Assembly: GCF_004134905.2 (NCBI RefSeq)
Contig: NZ_SDPQ02000001.1
Coordinates: 930,001-994,000 of the forward strand
DNA length: 64,000 nt
Reading direction: 5' to 3'
DNA from: Aeromicrobium ginsengisoli
GTDB lineage: Bacteria > Actinomycetota > Actinomycetes > Propionibacteriales > Nocardioidaceae
Shown: positions 8,181 through 16,312 of the stretch, piece after piece
Numbering within the stretch: position 1 is the first letter of the stretch
Layout: each line of letters begins with the position of its first letter
Translations under genes and position numbers: made by a program
Notes under the pieces: model-generated
Told to the model about the DNA's origin: nothing
Seen by the model: only the letters and a program-made list of their open reading frames with translations
Databases searched by the model: none

Positions 8181-8646
8181 CCTCGACCTCGGACTTGATC
8201 GCGGCCAGCGTACGGTCCATGCCGTCGCACAGCTCGGAGTCGTGGGCGTCCGCACCGCCGAGGGCGAAGCGCGCCGCCCACCGGACACTCGGCGACGGGT
8301 TGGGCAGCGCGGTGCGCCGCTCGGTGAGGCGCGTGCCGCCCTCGTCGGGCTCGATCTCGTAGGACCAGTCGACGTTGGTCGGCCACACGTGGAACCGGAA
8401 CGCCCCGCTGCCGTTGTCGTTGGCCGGCGGCTTCCACTGCACGATGCGGCTGGTCGTCGGCCACACGAAGCCCTTGCGCCTGTTGAGGTTGATGCCGCGG
8501 CGACCGGCCTTGGGCTTGCCGAACAGCCACATGCCGACCAGCTCAGGACTGCGTCGAGGCATCGCCTTGACGTCCGACACGGCCGCCCACACCTCGTCGG
8601 GCGTTGCGGAGATCCGGGTGGTCGACTCGAGCGGGGGCTGCCCCAT
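8161..8646 (-). CDS. SRPBCC-fold (polyketide cyclase-like) protein
   Basis: A 161-residue START/Bet v1-type ligand-binding protein. It has a typical N-terminal STTRISATPDEVWAAVSDV, a central strand pattern, and a C-terminal helix (LGGADAHDSELCDGMDRTLAAIKSEVEA). Such proteins bind hydrophobic molecules or act as cyclases or dehydratases; the ligand is unknown. ATG at 8646 has a GAAAGG Shine-Dalgarno sequence. It lies 29 bp downstream of the lipase-like gene on the same strand and may be co-transcribed with it. Its last codons lie in a 17-bp repeat. Confidence 0.75.
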   Translation of the reverse strand: MGQPPLESTTRISATPDEVWAAVSDVKAMPRRSPELVGMWLFGKPKAGRRGINLNRRKGFVWPTTSRIVQWKPPANDNGSGAFRFHVWPTNVDWSYEIEPDEGGTRLTERRTALPNPSPSVRWAARFALGGADAHDSELCDGMDRTLAAIKSEVEAPLTSH

Positions 8647-8674
8647 GGTCAGGCCTTTCGTGGTTCGGACGGGC

Positions 8675-9934
8675 TCAGGCACGGCGCGGCGCGGCCGGCA
8701 GGGCCCGCACGTTGCGCGTCCGGGAGTTGAGCCACTCGACGAGCCAGTCTCCCACCCGCGGATGGTTGAGCAGGGCGAAATGGTGAGCGCTCGGGAGGTA
8801 CTCGAACGTCGCACCGTCGACGATCGGACCCGCGCGGCCGACACCGGTCGCCGACGAGAAGTGCACGAGGAGGTCGCCGAGCACCGCGCTCAGCGGATGG
8901 CGCTGCGACGCCCCGAGCGTGGCGGCGACGAAGTGGTACTCCGCGTGCGGCAGCGGAGCCGCGGCGATGCGGTCGAGCCCCCACTGACCGCTGAGGTCCT
9001 GCCCTTCCCACTCGTCCTTGGTGATGTAGCCGTGGCGCAGGTCGACGATGCCGGCCGAACGGCTCTCGAGGATCGAGCTGAACGGCGCGGACTCAGGCCA
9101 GAAACGCAGCAGCCGCGAGCCGAGGTGAGCGACCTTCTCGAGGTTGGCGCCCGCGTGGGGCGTACCGAGGCAGACCACGTCGCGCACGAGGTGCTGCCAC
9201 GTCTGGCCGGCGGCCGTCGCATGGTTGGTCGCGGCCCGGGCGACGAGGCCACCCATCGAGTGTCCGATCAGCGTGATGCGGGTGACCGGGACGGGCCACG
9301 ACTCGACGACCTGCTGCAGCAGCGCGTCGAGGTGCTTGCCGTTCTCGGAGATGTGCAGGCCGGTGTTGTAGCGAATCATGACCGGCGTGCCGTCGGTCTC
9401 GGCGAGGATCCTTTCGGCGTACGTCGTGCCGTGCACCTTCGCGCCGTTGGCCCACGACTCGTCGTTCTCGCACAGGCCGTGGAGGAACACGACCGGGTGG
9501 CTCGTGCCCTCGCGGAACGCCTCGGCGAGCGGCCACGACGTGGCGGGCACGTCCTGACCCTCGTGGCGGATCGCCATCGTGATCGCCTGGGGGTCGTCGA
9601 GCATGCGCAGCTCGTCGCCGATGAGCCCGTTGACCGCCGCGACGACGAGTCGGCCGCGCCTCGTGTCCTCGATCGGGCGGCCGACGCCACGCGTCGCGAG
9701 CGCGCGCACGGAGCCGCTCGAGACCCGCAGGACACCGGAGATCGCGCCGTAGACCGACGTCACGACGGCGTCGTGCAGCGACTCCGGCACGTGTCCACCG
9801 ACCACACGGGTCGCCTTGAACATGCGCTTGGTGACGGCGGAGTGCAGGTCGCGGACCGTGCCGACGATCAGGCGGTCGCTGTAGTCGAGAGCCAGCGCCG
9901 CGACGTCAGTCGTCCGTGCAGGTTCATCGGGCAT
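8675..9934 (-). CDS. Alpha/beta hydrolase (lipase/esterase-like)
   Basis: A 419-residue hydrolase. After an N-terminal ~110-residue region of unknown role (TTDVAALALDYSDRL...), the fold begins with VVFLHGLCENDESW (oxyanion region). The nucleophile elbow ITLIGHSMGGLVAR (GHSMG) follows, then DVVCLGTPHAGANLEK, and near the end EYLPSAHHFALLNHP with the likely catalytic His. The GTPHAGA segment recalls PGAP1/triacylglycerol-lipase relatives. I see no signal peptide. Start ATG at 9934 is preferred; an ATG at 9988 would begin 3 bp after trigger factor, but its first codons are AT-rich and look intergenic. Confidence 0.75.
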   Translation of the reverse strand: MPDEPARTTDVAALALDYSDRLIVGTVRDLHSAVTKRMFKATRVVGGHVPESLHDAVVTSVYGAISGVLRVSSGSVRALATRGVGRPIEDTRRGRLVVAAVNGLIGDELRMLDDPQAITMAIRHEGQDVPATSWPLAEAFREGTSHPVVFLHGLCENDESWANGAKVHGTTYAERILAETDGTPVMIRYNTGLHISENGKHLDALLQQVVESWPVPVTRITLIGHSMGGLVARAATNHATAAGQTWQHLVRDVVCLGTPHAGANLEKVAHLGSRLLRFWPESAPFSSILESRSAGIVDLRHGYITKDEWEGQDLSGQWGLDRIAAAPLPHAEYHFVAATLGASQRHPLSAVLGDLLVHFSSATGVGRAGPIVDGATFEYLPSAHHFALLNHPRVGDWLVEWLNSRTRNVRALPAAPRRA

Positions 9935-9991
9935 GAGTACATACTGCCGGTATCCGAACCGAAAATGAACTCCCACGCGGGGAGTCATGGG

Positions 9992-11359
9992 TCACGCCTC
10001 GGCAGGAGCCTCTGCGTCGTCGGCCTCGTCCGCGTAGGTGCCGTCGGCCTGGAGCTTGGAGAGCTCGATCGCGTTGCCAGACTTGTCGGTGACCTTGGCG
10101 GACTCCACGAGCGACGCGAGCGCCTTGCCGCGCAGCACCTCGCTCACCATCTCGGGCACGTGGTTGTGCTCCATGATGTGCTGGATGTAGGCGTTGGGGT
10201 CCTCGCCGGACTGCTGGGCGCGGCGCATGATGTGCTGCGACAGCTCGGCGTCGTCGATGCCGAACTCCTCGTTGGCGACGATCTGGTCGAGCACGAACTG
10301 CGCGATCAGCGAGTCGCGGACGCGCTTCTCAAGGTCGGCCTCGAACTCGTCGATCGTCTGCTTCTCGTCGTCGAGGTAGGTCTGGAACTCGACGCCGGCC
10401 ATCGCGAGCTGCTGCTCGATCTGCTGGCGGCGGCTGTCGATCTCCTCGGTGACGAGGTTCTCCGGCAGCGGGGCGTCGATCTTGCTGACGATCTCGTCGA
10501 GGACGAGGTCACGGGCCTCGTTGGCCTGCTGCATGCGCTTGCCGCGGGTCACTCGGTCTGTGAGGTCGGCGCGGAGCTCCTCGATCGTGTCGAACTCAGA
10601 AGCGGTCTGCGCGAACTCCTCATCGAGCTCGGGGAGCTGCTGCTCCTTGACGTCCTTGACCACGACGGTCACGTCGACGTCCTGGCCCGCGAGCTCGCCA
10701 CCGACCAGCTTGGTGGTGAACGTCTTGGACTCGCCCGCCTTGAGGCCGATCAGGGCCTCGTCGAGGCCGTCGAGCATCGTCGCGCGGCCGATCGTGTAAG
10801 GCATGCCCTCGGCCTGAGCGGCCTCGATGTCCTCGCCGTTCTGCGACGCCGACAGGTCGATCGTCAGGAAGTCGCCCTCGGCGGCGGCGCGGTCGACCTC
10901 GGCGAACGTCGCGAAACGCTCGCGGAGCGCGGTGAGCTGCTCCTCGACGTCGTCGTCGCTGATCTCGGCGTCCTCGACCGTGACCTCGATGGTCGACACG
11001 TCGGGCAGCTCGAGCTCAGGACGTACGTCGAGCTCGGCGGTGACCTCGATGGGCTCACCGTCCTCGAACTTCGACAGGTCGATGTCGGGCTGGCTCAGCG
11101 GCTGGATCTTGGTGTCCTGCAGTGCCTGGCTGTACCAGCCGGGAAGCGCCGAGTTGATGGCCTCGTCGAGGACAGCGGTGCGGCCGACGCGCTGGTCGAC
11201 GATCGCCGCGGGGACCTTGCCCTTGCGGAAGCCGGGGATCGTGATCTGCGAGCCGATCGTCTTGTAGGCAGCATCGAGGCTGGGCTTGAACTCCTCGAAC
11301 GGCACCTCGATGGTGAGCTTGATCCGGGTGGGGCTCAGTGTCTCGGTGGTGCTCTTCAC
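9992..11359 (-). CDS. tig: Trigger factor, ribosome-associated chaperone and prolyl isomerase
   Basis: Binds the ribosome exit tunnel and assists folding of new chains. The 455-residue length is standard. The N-terminal ribosome-binding signature is present (ITIPGFRKGKVPAAIV, with the G-F-R-x-G-x-x-P motif), then a central FKBP-type PPIase domain (GDFLTIDLSA..., EAQAEGMPYTIGRATMLDGLDEALIG, KTFTTKLVGGELAGQD) and a long helical C-terminal domain. The tail is very acidic (YADEADDAEAPAEA). GTG start with AGGAG 8 nt upstream. In many bacteria clp genes follow; here a lipase-like gene does. Confidence 0.97.
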   Translation of the reverse strand: MKSTTETLSPTRIKLTIEVPFEEFKPSLDAAYKTIGSQITIPGFRKGKVPAAIVDQRVGRTAVLDEAINSALPGWYSQALQDTKIQPLSQPDIDLSKFEDGEPIEVTAELDVRPELELPDVSTIEVTVEDAEISDDDVEEQLTALRERFATFAEVDRAAAEGDFLTIDLSASQNGEDIEAAQAEGMPYTIGRATMLDGLDEALIGLKAGESKTFTTKLVGGELAGQDVDVTVVVKDVKEQQLPELDEEFAQTASEFDTIEELRADLTDRVTRGKRMQQANEARDLVLDEIVSKIDAPLPENLVTEEIDSRRQQIEQQLAMAGVEFQTYLDDEKQTIDEFEADLEKRVRDSLIAQFVLDQIVANEEFGIDDAELSQHIMRRAQQSGEDPNAYIQHIMEHNHVPEMVSEVLRGKALASLVESAKVTDKSGNAIELSKLQADGTYADEADDAEAPAEA

Positions 11360-11488
11360 GTGACTGACTCCTGCATGATCTCGATGCTTGACGGTTGGGG
11401 GCTGCAGCCGGCATGCGCGCGGCGAATACAGCGACGTACCAGTCTCTCATGGGAGCCCAACAGGCCCCGAATCGAGTCTCGGCAGCGA

Positions 11489-13132
11489 TCAGGCCCCGAG
11501 CGACCGCCCCACCGGTTCGACCCGCGCGGTGCCCGCCTTCACGGCCCAGGACGCGAGGCGCCGCGACCCCGAGCGCGGGTCCCGGCGATCGTCAACGGCG
11601 TACCAGTCCATCTGGATCCGCGCGGGTGTCACCTCGAGGACCGAGTGCCCGTGGTCGTCGAGGTTCACGAAACGTACGTGGGGATTCTCGGCCTGGATCG
11701 CGGCCTCCAGCGTCAGCGAGACCGTGCGAGGACGTGCGCCGATGAAGTCGTCGACGTTGTTGCTCGTGAGCGAGCTGCAGACGAACTCGGTGGCCACGAT
11801 GCCGCCGGTCGGTCCCGGAACGTCGTTGGCCCACGCGGTGTGCACGTCGCCGGTCAGGAACACGACGTCGGCGGTCCCGTCCGACTCGACCCGGCTCAGC
11901 AGACGCCTGCGATCGGACGGGTAGCCGTCCCACTCGTCGGTGTTCGGTGCCGAGGACCTGAGTGGCGTGAGGCTCACGGTCTGGCTCAGCGCGAACTCCT
12001 CGGCCGCAGGTCGTGGCGGCACCGTGACGGGCGAGATCATCACCGGGTTGCCGACGAGCTTCCACCGGCAGGGCGACGTGGCGAGGTTGCCCGAGAGCCA
12101 GGCGAGCTGGTGCTCCCCCGTGATCGTGCGCCCGGGATCGTCGATCGCCGGATCGGTCTCCGCGACGCGCTTGCTGCGATAGCTCCGAAGGTCGAGCATC
12201 GACAGGTCCACCAGACGGCCGAACTGCAGCCGCCGATAGATCCGCCGTCCGTCACCGACCACGGCCGTGCCCGAGATCCGTACCGGCATCCACTCGTCGT
12301 ACGCCCGGCGAGCCGCCCGTGCCCGCTTCGCGTACGAGCCCTCGCGCGCCTGGTGCTCGTACGCGCCGTGCGCCCAGCTCCCGTCCGCCACCTCGTGGTC
12401 GTCCCACGTCACGATGAACGGGACCGCGGCATGCAACGCCTGCAGGTCGCGGTCGGTCTTGTACTGGGCGTGCCGGCGGCGGTAGTCGCTGAGGCTGATG
12501 ATCTCTCGCGGCGGGTCGTGCCGGCGGACGTCCTCGTTGCGGTGGCCGTACGAGTACTTGCCGGGCTGGTACTCGTACAGGTAGTCGCCGAGGTGGATCA
12601 CGGCGTCCAGGTCGCCGCGCTCGGCGAGGTGCCGGTAGGAGCTGAACCAGCCGGCCTGCCAGTTGGCGCAAGACACGACTCCGAACCTCAGTCGTTCGGG
12701 CGTGCTGCCGGGTGCCGGAGCGGTCCGCGTACGGCCGGTCGGCGACACCGCCTCTCCGTACGTGAAGCGGAACCAGTGGTCGGTCGCCGGCGCGAGTCCG
12801 GTCGCGTCGAGCTTGACCGTGTGATCGCGCGTGGCGTCGGTCTCGACGGCGCCGGATCGTACGACGTCGGTGAAGGCCTCGTCGAGGGCGACCTCCCAGC
12901 GCACCGTGACCCGCGGACCACGACCGGACCCCGGCAGGGACTGCTCGGTCGGCGTCACCCGGGTCCACAGCACGACGGCGTCGGGGAGCGGATCGCCCGA
13001 CGCCACCCCGTGCCGGAACGGCGACACGGTCGACGACTCCGCGGGCGTCGACAGGATCTCGGAGCCGAGGACGCTCAGCCCGGCGGCGAGGCCAACGCCG
13101 CCGACCAGGAACTGCCTTCGCCCCGTTCTCAC
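11489..13132 (-). CDS. phoD: Secreted PhoD-family alkaline phosphatase
   Basis: Extracellular phosphodiesterase/phosphomonoesterase, 547 residues. The N-terminus MRTGRRQFLVGGVGLAAGL is a Tat signal (twin arginine in GRRQFLVGG followed by a hydrophobic stretch). An N-terminal Fn3-like PhoD domain starts at FRHGVASGDPLPDAVVLWTR. The metallophosphatase core contains FGVVSCANWQAGWFSSYRHLAER, DAVIHLGDYLYEY, IVTWDDHEVADGSWAHGA and VVFLTGDVHTAWANDV, which carry the Fe/Ca ligands. It is exported folded and should release phosphate from organic esters. No Pho box was identified in the short spacer upstream. Confidence 0.93.
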   Translation of the reverse strand: MRTGRRQFLVGGVGLAAGLSVLGSEILSTPAESSTVSPFRHGVASGDPLPDAVVLWTRVTPTEQSLPGSGRGPRVTVRWEVALDEAFTDVVRSGAVETDATRDHTVKLDATGLAPATDHWFRFTYGEAVSPTGRTRTAPAPGSTPERLRFGVVSCANWQAGWFSSYRHLAERGDLDAVIHLGDYLYEYQPGKYSYGHRNEDVRRHDPPREIISLSDYRRRHAQYKTDRDLQALHAAVPFIVTWDDHEVADGSWAHGAYEHQAREGSYAKRARAARRAYDEWMPVRISGTAVVGDGRRIYRRLQFGRLVDLSMLDLRSYRSKRVAETDPAIDDPGRTITGEHQLAWLSGNLATSPCRWKLVGNPVMISPVTVPPRPAAEEFALSQTVSLTPLRSSAPNTDEWDGYPSDRRRLLSRVESDGTADVVFLTGDVHTAWANDVPGPTGGIVATEFVCSSLTSNNVDDFIGARPRTVSLTLEAAIQAENPHVRFVNLDDHGHSVLEVTPARIQMDWYAVDDRRDPRSGSRRLASWAVKAGTARVEPVGRSLGA

Positions 13133-13196
13133 ACCCCTATTCGGTCAGGGGCGGCGGAACCAACCCTCCAGTGGAGGGTGAACGTCATGCGGCGGT

Positions 13197-13210
13197 CAGA
13201 CGTACGTCTG
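13197..13210. terminator. Palindrome downstream of tRNA-Pro, possible terminator
   Basis: CAGACGTACGTCTG is a perfect 14-bp palindrome lying 28 bp beyond the 3' end of tRNA-Pro on its strand. There is no T-run. A second small hairpin, CCCTCCAGTGGAGGG (13164-13178), lies between it and phoD. It may end the tRNA transcript or bind a regulator. Confidence 0.35.
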
Positions 13211-13237
13211 GTGCCGATGTCGACCATGCGAAAAGAG

Positions 13238-13311
13238 TCGGGATGACAGGATTTGAACCTGCGGCCCTCCGCTCCCAAAGCGGATGCGCTACCAAGCTGC
13301 GCTACATCCCG
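13238..13311 (-). tRNA. tRNA-Pro (anticodon TGG)
   Basis: A 74-nt cloverleaf on the minus strand. The acceptor stem is CGGGATG/CATCCCG and the D-arm GCGC...GCGC. The anticodon stem-loop is TCCGC-TTTGGGA-GCGGA with anticodon TGG, and the T-loop is GGTTCAAATCC. CCA is not encoded. Confidence 0.95.
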
Positions 13312-13342
13312 TAGCCGCGCCAGTCTAGTGGACACTTGGCCC

Positions 13343-13888
13343 GTGTCCTCCCATCGGTACGACGACCTCGTCGCGCTCATCCGCGAACGACAGCCCGCAT
13401 GCGGCACCACGACCGTCGTGGCGGTCGACGGGCCGAGTGGTTCGGGCAAGACCAGCCTCGTCGGCGGACTGGCGGACGCAGCCAGCGCGCGGGTGCTGCA
13501 CCTGGAGGATCTCTACCCCGGCTGGCACGGGCTCGACGCCACTCCCCCGATCGTCCACGGGATCCTCGGGGCGATCGCGGTCGGCAACGTCGGTGCGGCC
13601 GCGCGATGGGACTGGGTTGACGACCGGCCCGGGCCTTTGCTGCATGTTCCGCCGGCACCGTTGCTGATCCTCGACGGTGTGGGCAGTGGTGCCGCGATGC
13701 TTCGGCCGTTCCTCAGCCTGTTGATCTGGGTCGAGGCGCCTGCTGACGTACGCAAGGAGCGGGCGCTGGCACGGGACGGTGGGGTCTATGCGCCGTACTG
13801 GGACGTCTGGGCAGCGCAGGAAGCAGCCCACTTCGCAGCCGAGGAGACCCGCCGCCACGCCGACGTCGTGGTGCACACCGGCGCCTGA
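13343..13888 (+). CDS. Small P-loop kinase (uridine kinase-like)
   Basis: A 181-residue nucleoside-kinase-like NTPase. It has a Walker A motif VAVDGPSGSGKTSLVGGL near residue 30, HLEDLYPGWHGL as a substrate-side acidic segment, and LLILDGVGSG as the Walker B-like strand. Later come WVEAPADVRKERALARDGG (a lid-like Arg-rich helix) and YWDVWAAQE. The family is annotated as uridine kinase in many actinobacteria; the true substrate is uncertain. GTG at 13343 is the first start after the tRNA gene in this frame. Confidence 0.72.
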   Translation: MSSHRYDDLVALIRERQPACGTTTVVAVDGPSGSGKTSLVGGLADAASARVLHLEDLYPGWHGLDATPPIVHGILGAIAVGNVGAAARWDWVDDRPGPLLHVPPAPLLILDGVGSGAAMLRPFLSLLIWVEAPADVRKERALARDGGVYAPYWDVWAAQEAAHFAAEETRRHADVVVHTGA

Positions 13889-13935
13889 TCAGAGCGGGCC
13901 ATGTGGCAAGATGGACGTCGTTGCCGCAAGGCTTC

Positions 13936-14009
13936 GCGGACGTAACTCAATTGGTTAGAGTCTCTGCCTTCCAAGCAGAATGTTGCGAGTTCGAGTCTCG
14001 TCGTCCGCT
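13936..14009 (+). tRNA. tRNA-Gly (anticodon TCC)
   Basis: A 74-nt cloverleaf with acceptor GCGGACG/CGTCCGC, anticodon stem-loop TCTGC-CTTCCAA-GCAGA (anticodon TCC), T-arm GCGAG-TTCGAGT-CTCGT and discriminator T. CCA is not encoded. Its 3' end is partly repeated 90 bp downstream. Confidence 0.94.
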
Positions 14010-14100
14010 CTTCGCGCCGTAGGCGCCAGTCAGTGGACGGCGAGACTCATGGGCCCCTCCGTCGCGCCGAAGGCGCCCTCAAAGGGATCGTCGTCCGCTC
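13998..14100 (+). repeat. tRNA-Gly 3'-end duplication, 90-bp offset
   Basis: TCGTCGTCCGCTC occurs at 13998-14010 (end of tRNA-Gly) and again at 14088-14100. The 190 bp between the tRNA and the next gene contain no gene. They do contain two GGCGCC-type small hairpins. The repeat resembles the core of a tRNA attachment site or a decayed tandem copy. Confidence 0.5.
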
Positions 14101-14200
14101 CCATCACCGCGTCGCTGCGGCCATTCGCTTGAGACCACGGCGAAACGGGTACGTCGACTGGCAAGCCTCCTCATGAGGACCTGCACGACAGGAGACGGCC

Positions 14201-14830
14201 ATGATCTGGAACAAGGACAAGGGCAACCACGTCGACACCGACACACGTACGCACGACGAGGACCGCACGGCCTACGTCGACCCGGGCCAGCGCGACGCCG
14301 AGGTCGAGGAGCACCAGCGTGAGCGTTGGGGCGGCATCAACCTGGGTGCCGGGTTCTTCGGCTGGCTCGTCGCGGTCGGCATGGCGGTCCTGCTGTCGAG
14401 CATCATCGGCGCCATTGCGGCCGCGATCGGGGACGCCAACGACATCACCCAGTCAGACATCGAGCGCCAGGGTGGCGAGATCAGCGTCGCGGCGGCGATC
14501 GTGCTGCTCGTGGTGCTGCTGATCAGCTTCTACGCCGGCGGCTACGTGGCCGGCCGGATGTCGCGTTTCGACGGCACGCGACAGGGCTGGGCCGTGTGGC
14601 TCATCAGCCTCGTGGTCGTCGTGATCGCGGCGATCATCGGCGCAGCGTACGGCTCGGAGTACGACGTCATGAACCGCGTCGACATCCCCGACGTGCCGAT
14701 CCCGACCGAGGACCTGACGTTCGGCGGTGCCATCACCATCGCGGCGGCAATCTTCGCGACGCTGCTCGCGGCGCTGGCCGGAGGCAAGGCCGGCACGCAC
14801 TATCACCGCAGGGTTGACCGCACCGTGTAG
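14201..14830 (+). CDS. Four-helix integral membrane protein of unknown function
   Basis: 209 residues. A charged cytoplasmic-looking N-terminus (about 45 residues, rich in D, E, R and H) is followed by four hydrophobic helices: around FFGWLVAVGMAVLLSSIIGA, ISVAAAIVLLVVLLISFYAG, WAVWLISLVVVVIAAIIGAA and GAITIAAAIFATLLAALAGG. Each region between them carries acidic residues. The last helix is followed by a short basic tail (HYHRRVDRTV). I recognise no enzymatic motif. ATG at 14201 has an AGGAGA Shine-Dalgarno sequence. It is convergent with the YdeI-like gene, leaving one base between stops. Confidence 0.75.
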   Translation: MIWNKDKGNHVDTDTRTHDEDRTAYVDPGQRDAEVEEHQRERWGGINLGAGFFGWLVAVGMAVLLSSIIGAIAAAIGDANDITQSDIERQGGEISVAAAIVLLVVLLISFYAGGYVAGRMSRFDGTRQGWAVWLISLVVVVIAAIIGAAYGSEYDVMNRVDIPDVPIPTEDLTFGGAITIAAAIFATLLAALAGGKAGTHYHRRVDRTV

Positions 14831-14831
14831 G

Positions 14832-15404
14832 TCAGTGCAAGGTCTCGCCGCGCTCGAACATCGAGACGAACTTCTCGATCCTGCGGGCGCGGGTCTCGGG
14901 CCGCTTGGCGTGGTGCAGCTGATAGTAGACGGCGAACGTGTTGCGCTTGTTGAGCGTTGCGAAGAATGCCTTGGCGGCTGGGTTGGCCTCGAGTGCCGCA
15001 AGGAAGTCCTCGGGCACCTCGGCCGTCGATGGGCTCGCCGTCGCGGCGTCCCACCTGCCGTCCTGCTGGGCCCGCTCCACCTCCGCGAGCCCGGCGGGGC
15101 GCATCCGACCAGCAGCCGTCAACGCCGCGACCTTGTCACGGTTGATCTGCGACCACGGGCTCTGCGGACGCCGCGGCCCGTACGACTGCAGGTAGGCCTC
15201 GTCGTCGAGCGAACGGCGCTGCCCATCGATCCACCCGAAGGCCAGCGCGAGGTCGAGCAGCTCCGCCAAGGTCGGGGTGCTGAGCCTCGAGCCCTTCTTG
15301 GCGATGACGAACCAGGCCCGATCGGTGTCCGCGTGGTGTGAGTCGTACCAGGCCTCGGCCTCGGCCACGTCGGCGAATCGGATGGGCACGGGCTCGTCAG
15401 CCAT
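14832..15404 (-). CDS. YdeI/OmpD-associated family protein
   Basis: A 190-residue member of the YdeI family (bacteriocin-protection, or DUF1801-related). Marks are ADTDRAWFVIAKKGS, LDLALAFGWIDGQRRSLDDEAYLQSYGPRRPQSPWSQIN (given here in spaced pieces: FGWIDGQRR; RRPQSPWSQIN), the downstream EVPEDFLAALEANPAAKAFF, and AKRPETRARRIEKFVSM. Members have been linked to peptide or bacteriocin resistance, but the biochemical role is poorly known. The ATG at 15404 lies 6 nt after TACGAT on the minus strand, so the transcript is probably leaderless. It is divergent from the SDR gene at 15446. Confidence 0.82.
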   Translation of the reverse strand: MADEPVPIRFADVAEAEAWYDSHHADTDRAWFVIAKKGSRLSTPTLAELLDLALAFGWIDGQRRSLDDEAYLQSYGPRRPQSPWSQINRDKVAALTAAGRMRPAGLAEVERAQQDGRWDAATASPSTAEVPEDFLAALEANPAAKAFFATLNKRNTFAVYYQLHHAKRPETRARRIEKFVSMFERGETLH

Positions 15405-15445
15405 CTCCGTATCGTAATCACGGTCGCGCGGCCATACTGAGCGGC

Positions 15446-16312
15446 ATGACCGATCGCACCGCTCGCACCGTGCTCATCACCGGCTGCTCGTCCGGCATCG
15501 GGGAAGCCACCGCCGCCCGCCTGGCCGGCGCGGGCCGGACCGTCTATGCCACGGCCCGCAAGCCCGAGACTCTCGCCGGTCTCGAGGCAGCGGGCTGTCG
15601 CACGCTGGCCCTCGACGTCACGAGCGAGGAGTCCATGGCCGCAGCGGTCGACGCCGCGCTGACCGAGTCCGGCCGCATCGACGCGCTGGTCAACAACGCG
15701 GGCTACTCGCAGTCCGGAGCCGTCGAGAGCCTCGACCTCGACGACGTACGCCGGCAGTTCGAGACCAACGTGTTCGGCCTGGTGCGGATGTGCCAGCTCG
15801 TCCTGCCGACGATGCGCGCGCGGGGCAGCGGACGGATCGTCAACATCTCGTCGATGGGCGGCCGGCTCGTGTTCCCCGGCGGCGGGGCCTATCACGCGAC
15901 CAAGTACGCCGTGGAGGCGTTGTCCGACGCCCTGCGCTTCGAGGTCGCCGGCTTCGGCGTCAAGGTCGTCATCGTCGAGCCGGGGCTCATCACGACCAAC
16001 TTCGAGAACGCTGCGGTCGCGTCGATGGACGGCAACGCCGACGGCCCGTACGCGACGTTCAACGCCGAGGTCGCCAAGGCGACGAAGGAGGTGTACGCCG
16101 GACCGATGCGCCGACTCGGCGGTGGGCCGGACGCCGTCGCCAAGGTCATCGAGAAGTCGCTGACGGCCCGCCGGCCACACATCCGCTACACCGTGACGCC
16201 GTCGGCCAGCCTGTCGATCAGGACCCGCAGCCTCATGGGAGCGAGAGCTTGGGATGCGATGCTGAAGACTCAGTTTCCGCAGCCAACCGGGTCCGAACCG
16301 CGGATCGACTGA
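15446..16312 (+). CDS. Short-chain dehydrogenase/reductase
   Basis: A 288-residue classical SDR. The cofactor motif TGCSSGIGEA lies near residue 12, NNAGYS follows, and the active site comprises Ser in NISSMGG and YxxxK in YHATKYAVEAL. The C-terminal extension (ending FPQPTGSEPRID) is typical of the subgroup acting on hydrophobic alcohols or retinol-like substrates; the substrate is unknown. CATACT lies 7 nt before the ATG, suggesting a leaderless mRNA. Its last 80 bp overlap the 3' end of the opposite-strand phosphatase gene. Confidence 0.9.
   Translation: MTDRTARTVLITGCSSGIGEATAARLAGAGRTVYATARKPETLAGLEAAGCRTLALDVTSEESMAAAVDAALTESGRIDALVNNAGYSQSGAVESLDLDDVRRQFETNVFGLVRMCQLVLPTMRARGSGRIVNISSMGGRLVFPGGGAYHATKYAVEALSDALRFEVAGFGVKVVIVEPGLITTNFENAAVASMDGNADGPYATFNAEVAKATKEVYAGPMRRLGGGPDAVAKVIEKSLTARRPHIRYTVTPSASLSIRTRSLMGARAWDAMLKTQFPQPTGSEPRID

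Noticed and set aside
9935..9988. Earlier ATG for the lipase-like gene at 9988
   Set aside because: It would give coupling to trigger factor, but its codons have AT-rich third positions unlike the gene, so I treat this stretch as intergenic. Not excluded.
8375..13246. A 1623-codon open frame on the plus strand
   Set aside because: It is antisense to the SRPBCC, lipase, trigger factor and PhoD genes, is rich in R/V/L/D as expected for the mirror frame of high-GC codons, and has no motif.
14026..14099. A second, degenerate tRNA-Gly after the first
   Set aside because: Only the last 13 bases match; no D-arm, anticodon arm or 5' acceptor can be found.
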